A stretch of DNA of 54,543 bases from an uncultured Aliivibrio sp. (GTDB lineage Bacteria > Pseudomonadota > Gammaproteobacteria > Enterobacterales > Vibrionaceae), in assembly GCF_946479765.1 (NCBI RefSeq), contig NZ_CAMLHO010000026.1, forward strand, positions 1 through 54,543, in the 5' to 3' direction. Made by a program: the position numbers and the translations under genes. This document shows, in pieces, positions 36,351 to 44,094 of this stretch. Below the pieces are notes generated by a model. The model was not told where the DNA came from. It made no database searches and worked only from the letters and a program-made list of their open reading frames with translations. The first letter of the stretch is position 1. Each line of letters starts with the position of its first letter.

Positions 36351-38243
36351 ATGCATCTAACCTTAAAAATTAAACTTGTTTTAACAAGTGTGGCACTTAT
36401 CGTATTAACGATTATATCTCTAGGTACTTTTTCATACCAAACAATGAAAACACAAGCATGGGATGCAATTCACAGTGAGAGTGGGAATACTGCGAAAGCG
36501 TACAGTTTAGGCATTGGAGATTGGTTCAAAGGGCGTCAAGATGCAATAACTGCAATGAAAGAAGCAATTGAACGCGATCCTAATCTCGATATGGTCGCTC
36601 ATTTAAAGCAAACTTTTACTTCAGGTGACTTTGGTTTGAGTTACTACGGTGATGCAGAAGGCGTAATGCAACGTCAAGATCCATCATTGAATAAAGCGGG
36701 CTACGATCCTCGTACACGTGGGTGGTATAAAGAAACTATTGCCGCCAATAAAGGCATAACAACAGAGCCTTATGTAAGTCACACCATGCAAGCGTTAGTG
36801 GTTACGCTAACAGAGCCGGTTCGTGAAAATGGTCGAATCGTGGGTGTTACGGCATCAAACTTAGCATTGAGTGCATTAATTGATGATGTGCTTGATATTT
36901 CGGTTCCGGGCGATGGTTACGCAATGCTTCTTGATGTGAGCAATCGAATTGTGGTTGCGCACCCAAATGAAAAAATGGCGTTAAAGCCAATTTCAGAACT
37001 GGGGCAAGGGTTTGATGCCAATAATCTGAATAGCGAAATTTCATCGGATGGTTTCTTCTTTACTGAACAACAAGGCAAAGAGAAAGCGGTGATGGTGACA
37101 GCAGTTCCTAATACTCATTGGGCGATTGCTCTTGTTATGGATAAAGAGACGCTTGAAGCGCCATTAAATGCGATGTTAGTAAAATTATGCCTTATTGGTG
37201 GTTTAATCTTACTGTTTGTTTCGTTATTTACTGGCTGGTTGGTTACGCGTCAGTTGAGAGAGCTAGGTACTGTATCAGAAGCATTAGCAGGCATCGCCAA
37301 TGGTGAAGGGGATTTAACGGTTCGTATCAATGTGAAATCGGATGATGAAGTTGGCAAACTGGCTGAGAATTTTAATCAATTTGTGTCTCGCTTACATACA
37401 ATGGCATCGAATCTACAAGAGATCACGTTAGAGCTAAATCGCTCGGCAGCAGATTCTGCCAGTTCTGCGATTAAAAGAAGTGAAAATATTCGCCAACAGC
37501 AAGATGAAATTACAATGGTAGCCACTGCGGTGACAGAAATGGCGAGTGCAACACAAGAAATCGCAGGCAATGCAGAAAACACGGCAAAATCAGCCTCGCA
37601 AGCGGTAGAGCTGACGCAAGAAGGCCATCAACAAGTGAACCAAAGCCAATCTTCAATTGGTAACTTAGCGAGTGAAGTTAATAGTGCGGTAGGTATTATT
37701 GAAGCTCTCAACGGTCACGCTCACAAAATTAGTTCAATTTTAGCGACAATCCGCTCTATTGCAGAGCAAACTAACTTACTGGCGTTGAATGCTGCCATTG
37801 AAGCAGCGCGAGCAGGAGATCAAGGTCGTGGCTTTGCTGTGGTTGCTGATGAAGTTCGTGTATTATCGCAACGAACACATACATCAACCGAAGAAATTCA
37901 ATCAATGATTGAAACATTACAAACAACAACGCAAGAAGCCGTTTCAGTGATGTCAGACAGTCATAATCTTGCAGAAACCAGTGTAAAAGACGTTGATGAA
38001 GCGGGAGTAAGTATTGATAATATCGCCTCTCAAATTAATGTTATTAGTGACATGGCAACACAAATAGCATCGGCAGCCGAAGAGCAATCAAGCGTAACCG
38101 CTGAGATCAGTCGTAATACTGAAGGTGTGCAAGAAGTCGCCAACCAAATGGCAAGGGAAGCAGAAATAGCAGCGCAGCAAGCGGAAGCATTAAAATCATT
38201 AGCAGATTCGTTAGAAGAAGAAATTAAGCGTTATAAATTATAA
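36351..38243 (+). CDS. Methyl-accepting chemotaxis protein with Cache sensor
   Basis: 630-residue membrane chemoreceptor. Helix TM1 is at about 8-30. The periplasmic double-Cache domain (about 35-275) contains [14 protein letters not shown], a motif seen in amino-acid-type Cache domains. TM2 (about 278-300) is followed by HAMP and a long signalling coiled coil with the hairpin tip [20 protein letters not shown]. The downstream strand of the Cache pocket reads GVTASNLAL where the amino-acid-type motif has Asp, so the ligand may differ. It is a single gene with its own terminator. Confidence 0.92.
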   Translation: MHLTLKIKLVLTSVALIVLTIISLGTFSYQTMKTQAWDAIHSESGNTAKAYSLGIGDWFKGRQDAITAMKEAIERDPNLDMVAHLKQTFTSGDFGLSYYGDAEGVMQRQDPSLNKAGYDPRTRGWYKETIAANKGITTEPYVSHTMQALVVTLTEPVRENGRIVGVTASNLALSALIDDVLDISVPGDGYAMLLDVSNRIVVAHPNEKMALKPISELGQGFDANNLNSEISSDGFFFTEQQGKEKAVMVTAVPNTHWAIALVMDKETLEAPLNAMLVKLCLIGGLILLFVSLFTGWLVTRQLRELGTVSEALAGIANGEGDLTVRINVKSDDEVGKLAENFNQFVSRLHTMASNLQEITLELNRSAADSASSAIKRSENIRQQQDEITMVATAVTEMASATQEIAGNAENTAKSASQAVELTQEGHQQVNQSQSSIGNLASEVNSAVGIIEALNGHAHKISSILATIRSIAEQTNLLALNAAIEAARAGDQGRGFAVVADEVRVLSQRTHTSTEEIQSMIETLQTTTQEAVSVMSDSHNLAETSVKDVDEAGVSIDNIASQINVISDMATQIASAAEEQSSVTAEISRNTEGVQEVANQMAREAEIAAQQAEALKSLADSLEEEIKRYKL

Positions 38244-38263
38244 AATCATAAGAAACCCTATAT

Positions 38264-38290
38264 AAACCGTCATTTTTTGGCGGTTTTTTT
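38264..38290 (+). terminator. Terminator of the chemoreceptor gene
   Basis: AAACCGTC and GGCGGTTT pair, with one G-T, around a T-rich loop, followed by Ts. Confidence 0.7.
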
Positions 38291-38471
38291 ATGAGATTAG
38301 TTCAGAATAAAAATTAGAGTCGTACCTTGTAAAATAATTCATAAACATTTTCCATTAACTATTCCCAAAAGTAAAACAAGGTGTAGAATACGCTTCCTTG
38401 TCGGCTAACACACTATGTGTGATGTATTCCAGTGTATTGAAAATAAAGACGAATACACTTTTAGGATAGAA

Positions 38472-39620
38472 ATGAAAAACGCATTATTTGCTCTTGTTAT
38501 TGCTCTAATTACGGTTTCTTGTACCCCAATTTTCGATGGTGATTACAATCAATCAAATTCAAATTCAACATCATGTGATTGTAGTGGAAACTCTTCGTCT
38601 GGTTCAGGATCGTGGAAACCAAATACCTCAGAACAAAATCAATCAATTGAAGAACAGTTAGCGAATTTATCTGACCATGTGCATAAAACATGGGGTGATA
38701 AAGAGTTTCTGGAAGCAGGTAAACATCGTTACGTAAAGTACCTTGATGGCTACCGTACACGCGCACATATTGATTTTGATAAAGGTAAAGTTTACATTTC
38801 AACGGTTTCTCAATATCAACCTAAAGAGACGCTTAAAAAAGCAATTATTGGCACCCTTTTAATGCCATCAGATCCCTCACATGTTGATTTATTCAGTGAT
38901 AAATCAATTCCTTTGCGTGGTCGTCCGTTTTTACTTGGTCAAATTAAAGATCAAGAAAATAAAGATATCGAATGGCCGTGGAGAGCAGGAAAATACGCAG
39001 ACTATTTAATTGAACATAAGCTGCAATCAAAAACGATTAAAAATGGCAAAGCGTATTACGTTGAGATCTCAATGGTGGATGACCACTTAGAGCAGCGTGA
39101 ATTTCAATACGCAGATTTAATCAAAAAAGCATCGAATGAATACGATATATCAATTGATTTAATCTATGCAATTATTCAAACAGAAAGCAGCTTTAACCCT
39201 TATGCCGTTAGTCATGCAGGGGCGTATGGATTAATGCAGGTGATCCCAAAAACAGCAGGAGCAGACGTTTTTAAGTTAGTAAAAAATAAATCAGGAATAC
39301 CGACTAAAGAATACTTATTTAATCCTGCAAACAACATTGATACAGGAACTGCATATTTCTATATTTTAAAAAATCGTTATTTACGAGATATTACTCATGC
39401 AACTAATAAACATTACAGCATGGTCTCAGCCTATAACGGTGGTTCTGGTGGGGTATTTAGCACTTTTGATCCTAGTAAAACCAAAGCGATTAACGAAATA
39501 AATAGCTTGCAGCCAAGTCAATTATATTGGGCGTTAACCAATAAACACCCTAAGGCTGAAGCTCGACGATATTTAGAAAAAGTATTGAAGTTTCAGAAAG
39601 AATTCAATGAAAAAGCGTAA
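38472..39620 (+). CDS. mltC: Membrane-bound lytic murein transglycosylase C
   Basis: 382-residue outer-membrane lipoprotein that cleaves the MurNAc-GlcNAc bond, giving 1,6-anhydro ends. ATG 38472 follows AGGATAGAA and opens the signal MKNALFALVIALITVSC with lipobox Cys17. A Ser/Asn-rich linker (about 25-45) precedes the N-terminal MltC domain. The SLT catalytic domain follows, with IYAIIQTESSFNPYAVSHAG (the Glu in TESSF is catalytic), YGLMQVIP and SAYNGGSGGVF. It is 44 bases upstream of the HD-GYP gene. Confidence 0.9.
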   Translation: MKNALFALVIALITVSCTPIFDGDYNQSNSNSTSCDCSGNSSSGSGSWKPNTSEQNQSIEEQLANLSDHVHKTWGDKEFLEAGKHRYVKYLDGYRTRAHIDFDKGKVYISTVSQYQPKETLKKAIIGTLLMPSDPSHVDLFSDKSIPLRGRPFLLGQIKDQENKDIEWPWRAGKYADYLIEHKLQSKTIKNGKAYYVEISMVDDHLEQREFQYADLIKKASNEYDISIDLIYAIIQTESSFNPYAVSHAGAYGLMQVIPKTAGADVFKLVKNKSGIPTKEYLFNPANNIDTGTAYFYILKNRYLRDITHATNKHYSMVSAYNGGSGGVFSTFDPSKTKAINEINSLQPSQLYWALTNKHPKAEARRYLEKVLKFQKEFNEKA

Positions 39621-39663
39621 TGCGAAGCCTTCGTTACTATCAATAATTAATGGTGTATAGTAA

Positions 39664-41796
39664 GTGAGATTATTTTGGTTTTTACTAGTGTGTTTGTATT
39701 CTTCTTTTTCATGTGCAATTCTGTTAACAGAAGCAGAGCAAGATTGGATAACAAATAATCGTGATTTTACATTTTATAATGATAATTATAATTCAAGGCT
39801 TTTCTTTATAGAAAATGGAGTTCAAAAAGGGCTTTATAGTGATTTAATTAAAGATATCAATAAAAAATTAAACACTAATTTCCATATAAAAGTAGAAGAC
39901 CTAGAAGATCTTATTACTAAGTTTGATAATGTTGAGACTGGCGCTTACTTTGATTTTGCCAAAACTGAAGAGAGAGATCTGAATTATAATTTTATACCTA
40001 CATTATATCGTATAAGTATTAAGGTTTTTTATAAAGACGACGATCTTATTCATGATCTAGTGAGTTTAAATAACAAAAGAGTAGACTTGGTTGAAGAATG
40101 GTATTCTTCAAATGAGTTCATTCTAAAATATGAGGATGATATTAATTATATCCCAGTTAGATTTACTGGTTTAAATGAGATGATGGCAGCATTAAACAAT
40201 GGTGAGATTGACGCTTTCATAGCAGATACACAAGCAATTAGTGAGAAATCATATTTCACGCATGAGCTACCAAGACTCGATAGTTTGTATACTTCTTTTG
40301 CAGTAACAAAAGATCAGCCTGAATTACACGCTATATTAATAAAATATTTCAATGAATTAAGTGCAGTTGAGATAAAAGAATTAGTCAAAAATTCTCGCGA
40401 AGAAAACTTCATTTACTTCTTTAAAAATAATCAGGAAATTAAAGGGTTAAATGTAACCGTTGGTTATGGATTTGAGGAGTTTCCTGCCAGTTATCTTGTT
40501 AACGGAGAATACGAAGGAATAGCACCGGCACTTTTTGACAGTATAGAAACGATTTTTAAAGACACTGTGACATTTACTCAACCGAAATTGGGGGAGTGCC
40601 TAGAATATGATCTATTACTTTCTACTTTTTCTAATGAATGTATTACTGAACATTACTATCTCACCAAGCCATATTATAGTTTTGAATTATCTGTATTTAA
40701 TAAGTTAGAAGGCAGTTTTATCTCTAGAATATCTGATGTGAACTATTCAACATTAGGAATACTTAAAAATGCTCACTATTATGATTATGTTAAAAATAAT
40801 ACCTCTAATGTAACCATGGTCTTCTTTGATACGTTTGAGGAGATTATAGATGCTTTGAATGATGGTAAGATCGATTATGCCTTTGGTGATCAACGCTTAT
40901 TATTTAACCATACGATTAATGATGATATGTATGGTTTAAAAACAGCGGGTACATTAAAAGAACGAATTTCGGTTTATATGGCAGTAAAGAAAGATAAAAA
41001 AGCCTTATATGACCTTATTAATTTGATATCAATCAGCTCTGATAGTGAACATTTGATCAAAAATGTCTATATCAATGAAAATAAAAAATACAAACACAAT
41101 GACACTTGGGTGCTTGCTGTAGGTTTATTGGTCATTGTACTCTTAGCTGCTCGTGTACTTATTGCCAAACGGTCAGAACGAAAGCTATTAACGATGAATG
41201 AATCTTTGATTGGATCGTTAGAAATGGCTTCGCTATACAGTGATGAAGAAACGAGTGAGCACAACAAACGTATTAATGTATATTCTGGGCATTTATCGAA
41301 TTTATTAGGAATGCCAAAGCCGTTTATTAAAGAGATTCAAATGATTGCGTCCTTGCATGATATTGGAAAAATCGGTATTCCTCATTACATCTTGAAAAAG
41401 CCTGGAAAATTAGATTCAGATGAGTTTGATGTGATGAAACAACACGTCAATATTGGTTATGAAATAATTAAAAACACAGAGCTTAGTTTAATAACTAAAA
41501 ATATAGTGCTTTATCACCATGAAAAGTGGAATGGGAAAGGGTACTTAAACTTAGTGGGTGAAGCGATCCCAATTGAAGCAAGAATTGTAAGTATTGTCGA
41601 TGTGTATGATGCCTTAAGACAAAAGCGTGTTTACAAAGAGGGATTTACTCATGAAGTGTCGATTAAGATTATTGAAGAAGAACGTGGTGTATCTTTTGAC
41701 CCCGTGATGGTTGACTTATTCTTAAAACATCATGAAGAATTCAGAACTATTTTTGAAAACAATCAAACACATGCACCAAGAATACCTCTTAAATAG
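39664..41796 (+). CDS. Membrane HD-GYP protein with two periplasmic solute-binding-like domains
   Basis: 710-residue predicted c-di-GMP phosphodiesterase. GTG 39664 opens a signal or anchor segment (FWFLLVCLYSSFSCAILL). Two substrate-binding-3-like domains follow, at about 22-245 and 262-480, both periplasmic. A transmembrane helix lies at about 482-503. The HD-GYP domain (about 515-690) has the HD pair His565-Asp566 in LHDIGKIGIP and the later HHEKWNGKGYL. The last motif has Leu where most have Pro (GYL rather than GYP). Either the activity is retained with a variant motif or it is changed. A double sensor suggests amino acids or similar solutes as signal. Confidence 0.85.
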   Translation: MRLFWFLLVCLYSSFSCAILLTEAEQDWITNNRDFTFYNDNYNSRLFFIENGVQKGLYSDLIKDINKKLNTNFHIKVEDLEDLITKFDNVETGAYFDFAKTEERDLNYNFIPTLYRISIKVFYKDDDLIHDLVSLNNKRVDLVEEWYSSNEFILKYEDDINYIPVRFTGLNEMMAALNNGEIDAFIADTQAISEKSYFTHELPRLDSLYTSFAVTKDQPELHAILIKYFNELSAVEIKELVKNSREENFIYFFKNNQEIKGLNVTVGYGFEEFPASYLVNGEYEGIAPALFDSIETIFKDTVTFTQPKLGECLEYDLLLSTFSNECITEHYYLTKPYYSFELSVFNKLEGSFISRISDVNYSTLGILKNAHYYDYVKNNTSNVTMVFFDTFEEIIDALNDGKIDYAFGDQRLLFNHTINDDMYGLKTAGTLKERISVYMAVKKDKKALYDLINLISISSDSEHLIKNVYINENKKYKHNDTWVLAVGLLVIVLLAARVLIAKRSERKLLTMNESLIGSLEMASLYSDEETSEHNKRINVYSGHLSNLLGMPKPFIKEIQMIASLHDIGKIGIPHYILKKPGKLDSDEFDVMKQHVNIGYEIIKNTELSLITKNIVLYHHEKWNGKGYLNLVGEAIPIEARIVSIVDVYDALRQKRVYKEGFTHEVSIKIIEEERGVSFDPVMVDLFLKHHEEFRTIFENNQTHAPRIPLK

Positions 41797-41819
41797 AGAG
41801 TGAGTAGTTAGATGTTATA

Positions 41820-41862
41820 GACGAGTAAGAGGTTTTTTGTACTTACTCGTCCCTGTTTTTTC
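41820..41862. terminator. Bidirectional terminator between HD-GYP and fdhD genes
   Basis: GACGAGTAAG and CTTACTCGTC form a perfect 10-bp stem around AGGTTTTTTGTA, followed by CCTGTTTTTTCT. Confidence 0.75.
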
Positions 41863-41881
41863 TAGAATCTAGCTCTTAGTA

Positions 41882-42733
41882 CTAATCCCTAAGCGCCGCT
41901 TCACCTTTCACATCAAAATTGATTTTCTCATGGCCAGCAAACACTTGGAAACGCTTACCTTTAGCACGAGCAATAATCGTAATGCCAAATTTCTGCGCTA
42001 AATCTAAGCCCATTTGTGTTACGCCTGAACGAGAAAGTAGTACTGGGATCCCCATCTGAGCAACTTTGATGACCATCTCAGAGGTTAACCGACCTGTCGT
42101 ATAAAACAGCTTATTGTCACCCGTACCACGGTTTAACCATAACTCACCAGCAAGTGTATCTACCGCATTGTGGCGACCTACATCTTCCACAAAAGACGAG
42201 ACTTGGTTGTTTTCACAAATCGCACAGCCATGTACAGCGCCAGCGGCTTTATACGTATCATTGTGATAAGTCAGCGCTTCTAAAGACGCATAGATATCAG
42301 ATTGGTTGATATTAACTTGAGGTACTTGGTAATTTTCAAGTTGCTTCATTACATTGCCATACATGGTGCCTTGACCGCAGCCAGAAGTAACCGTTTTTTT
42401 CTTCAAGTTTTCTTTTACGTGCTCTGTGGTTTCTTTGGTATTTACCGCGGCTGTTTTGGTTTCCCAATCGATCAATACCGACTCTAAAAGCGACACATCA
42501 GAGATGAAATGTTGGTTTTTCAAATAGCCCAATACCAATTCAGCAGGGCGAGCGCCTAACGTCATTAATGTCACGACTTCTTGCCAGTTCAACATTAGGG
42601 TTAATGGCTGCTCGCATGCCACTTCTTTGCTTAGCTTCTCACCGTATTCATCATAAACATCCACAGTAAGAGTTTGTTTAGGTACAGCGCCAGTAGTTAT
42701 TATTTTTGGTGATTGGCTCAAAGTAAGCTCCAA
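41882..42733 (-). CDS. fdhD: Formate dehydrogenase accessory sulfurtransferase FdhD
   Basis: 283-residue cytoplasmic protein that delivers sulfur to the molybdenum cofactor of formate dehydrogenase. Family motifs include ACEQPLTLMLN, LGYLKNQHFI, GAVHGCAICE, EDVGRHNAVD and TTGRLTSEMV. The catalytic loop, usually with a CxxC, reads TSGCGQGTM here with only Cys119. It is divergent from DUF3305, and the spacer holds two opposed sigma54 promoters. It is separated from the HD-GYP gene by a terminator. Confidence 0.93.
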   Translation of the reverse strand: MELTLSQSPKIITTGAVPKQTLTVDVYDEYGEKLSKEVACEQPLTLMLNWQEVVTLMTLGARPAELVLGYLKNQHFISDVSLLESVLIDWETKTAAVNTKETTEHVKENLKKKTVTSGCGQGTMYGNVMKQLENYQVPQVNINQSDIYASLEALTYHNDTYKAAGAVHGCAICENNQVSSFVEDVGRHNAVDTLAGELWLNRGTGDNKLFYTTGRLTSEMVIKVAQMGIPVLLSRSGVTQMGLDLAQKFGITIIARAKGKRFQVFAGHEKINFDVKGEAALRD

Positions 42734-42768
42734 ATTAATGAGATTTAAGGTAATTAGTTTTTTATACG

Positions 42769-42783
42769 CAAAATTTATACCAC
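42769..42783 (-). promoter_or_regulatory. Predicted sigma54 promoter for fdhD
   Basis: On the minus strand the sequence reads TGGTATAAATTTTGC, with GG and GC 10 bases apart. Transcription would begin near 42757, about 24 bases before fdhD. Confidence 0.65.
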
Positions 42784-42798
42784 AGGATGAGTTGTGGT
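42779..42798. promoter_or_regulatory. Inverted repeat between the divergent sigma54 promoters
   Basis: ACCACA and TGTGGT are separated by 8 bases. The repeat overlaps the -24 region of the fdhD promoter and lies just upstream of the opposite promoter. It could bind a repressor or a second regulator; the GGACATTTTG word is not here. Confidence 0.4.
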
Positions 42799-42820
42799 TA
42801 AATTAGAAATACAGTGCTGT

Positions 42821-42835
42821 TGGTACAAGGATTGC
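42821..42835 (+). promoter_or_regulatory. Predicted sigma54 promoter for DUF3305-DUF3306
   Basis: TGGTACAAGGATTGC has GG and GC 10 bases apart and agrees with TGGYAC-N5-TTGC. The start would be near 42847, about 37 bases before the DUF3305 GTG. A partial word GAGACAAAA follows at 42851. Confidence 0.68.
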
Positions 42836-42883
42836 TTTATCTTACGAATAGAGACAAAAACCTCATAGAAAGAAGGGTAACTT

Positions 42884-43345
42884 GTGGAACTAAAGACAGA
42901 AAGCGTTTGGCCACTGCAATTTGAAGTGATTGAAGAAATGAAGCAAGTAGGCCGTTGGAGTGCCCCTTCTTGGCATATTGGTGATGTACAGCTGTATGAA
43001 AAAGTGGCTGCAACAACACAAAGTAACGGGATGTTATTTAAGCGTGAGCTAGAGATTTTTTTAGATGAAAGAACCGACTACCGATTCAATCTAAGCTCGC
43101 AAAGTCCTAAGTTATTCTTTGCGTTTGAAAATGATAACGATGTGCTTACACCAGTGATGATCACCGCGTCCCAAAGCATGATAGGGCAATACATGGATGG
43201 CGATTATGTTGTGCTATCTATCGACATGCCACTACCAATGCAAGCGTGGTTAGAAGCGTTCATTGGAAAGCATGGCGAACTTATCGAAATTCGTAGAAAA
43301 AAACGTAAAGGTGCGGGGCGCGCAAGTGAGCAACTTTCTAAGTAG
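42884..43345 (+). CDS. DUF3305 protein of formate dehydrogenase locus
   Basis: 153-residue soluble protein. GTG 42884 follows AAGGGTAACTT. Family features include VGRWSAPSWHIGDV near residue 23-36 and VMITASQSMIGQYMDG. The C-terminus is basic (RRKKRKGAGRASEQ). DUF3305 proteins are regularly found next to DUF3306 and fdh genes; the role is unknown but presumably in maturation or assembly. The end overlaps DUF3306 by 20 bases. Confidence 0.85.
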   Translation: MELKTESVWPLQFEVIEEMKQVGRWSAPSWHIGDVQLYEKVAATTQSNGMLFKRELEIFLDERTDYRFNLSSQSPKLFFAFENDNDVLTPVMITASQSMIGQYMDGDYVVLSIDMPLPMQAWLEAFIGKHGELIEIRRKKRKGAGRASEQLSK

Positions 43346-43892
43346 ATGGTCATTAAGAAAAAGAAAAGTTCAACAAGGTGAAGAAGTTAGTGATGAGAAA
43401 GTAATAGATCTTACTGAGAGTGTTGATCACTCTGAAGATATTGCTCTCATTAATACTCATACTGAATTGTCTTCTGATACGTCGTCAACTGAGACAGTCG
43501 AAGCTTTGGAAGAGGGTATCGAACTTCCAACCGAAGAAGACCTTGTTAGCATTAATGGTACAAGTAATGTTAGCCAATTTATGGCGACAGGCGTAGATAA
43601 GAATCTGAAAAAAGCCGCATTGAGAAAGATGTTTTTAAATCCAGAATTTGCGATGGAAGATGAGCCTAACTACTCAACTCCACCAAAGTTAGATCCTGAA
43701 ATCGCAGCTAAATTAAGAGATTGGATGGTTGAGCCAATAGAAGAGGAAGAAGACGCGGAAGCATCAGAATTATTAGTAGAACAAGCCGTAGAAAACGTAG
43801 AAGAAATAATCCCAATTAATGGGAATGATAATGAATATCAATGCGTTAACAAAGATGAAGCACAAGAAAGTGAGACAAAAAAGACCATCTAA
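43326..43892 (+). CDS. DUF3306 protein of formate dehydrogenase locus
   Basis: 188-residue acidic protein. GTG 43326, inside the DUF3305 end, gives the family start MSNFLSRWSLRKRK; an ATG further upstream in the same frame would create a 21-residue extension. The basic N-terminus is followed by a long Glu-rich low-complexity part. The conserved ATGVDKNLKKAALRKMFLNP and LDPEIAAKLRDWMVEP lie near the centre and end. A further acidic tail follows. Function unknown; translation is probably coupled to DUF3305. Confidence 0.82.
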   Translation: MSNFLSRWSLRKRKVQQGEEVSDEKVIDLTESVDHSEDIALINTHTELSSDTSSTETVEALEEGIELPTEEDLVSINGTSNVSQFMATGVDKNLKKAALRKMFLNPEFAMEDEPNYSTPPKLDPEIAAKLRDWMVEPIEEEEDAEASELLVEQAVENVEEIIPINGNDNEYQCVNKDEAQESETKKTI

Positions 43893-43898
43893 GCAATA

Positions 43899-43933
43899 GG
43901 GACATTTTGAACCAGTTTGAGACAAAATGTCCC
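43899..43933. promoter_or_regulatory. Candidate activator site upstream of the fdh operon
   Basis: GGGACATTTTG and CAAAATGTCCC form a perfect 11-bp inverted repeat with a 13-base centre. It lies about 100 bases upstream of the sigma54 promoter at 44012. The same word occurs twice in the tup/regulator spacer (9538, 9595). No T-tract follows, so it is not a terminator. Confidence 0.65.
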
Positions 43934-44011
43934 GTCATTAAATAAAAGATAAAAAATAGTGTAAAAATACAGCGTTCTTCCTATTAATATAAATATTTAT
44001 TACCCATTAAG

Positions 44012-44028
44012 TTGGTACGGTTATTGCG
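44012..44028 (+). promoter_or_regulatory. Predicted sigma54 promoter for the fdh structural operon
   Basis: TTGGTACGGTTATTGCG has GG at 44014 and GC at 44026, 10 bases apart. Transcription would begin about 44039, 55 bases before the polyferredoxin ATG. Confidence 0.78.
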
Positions 44029-44094
44029 ATACAACATCTAGGAACCAGTCATCGAACTGAATCGGCCCGAATGGGGTCAAGAATAGGTGAAGCA

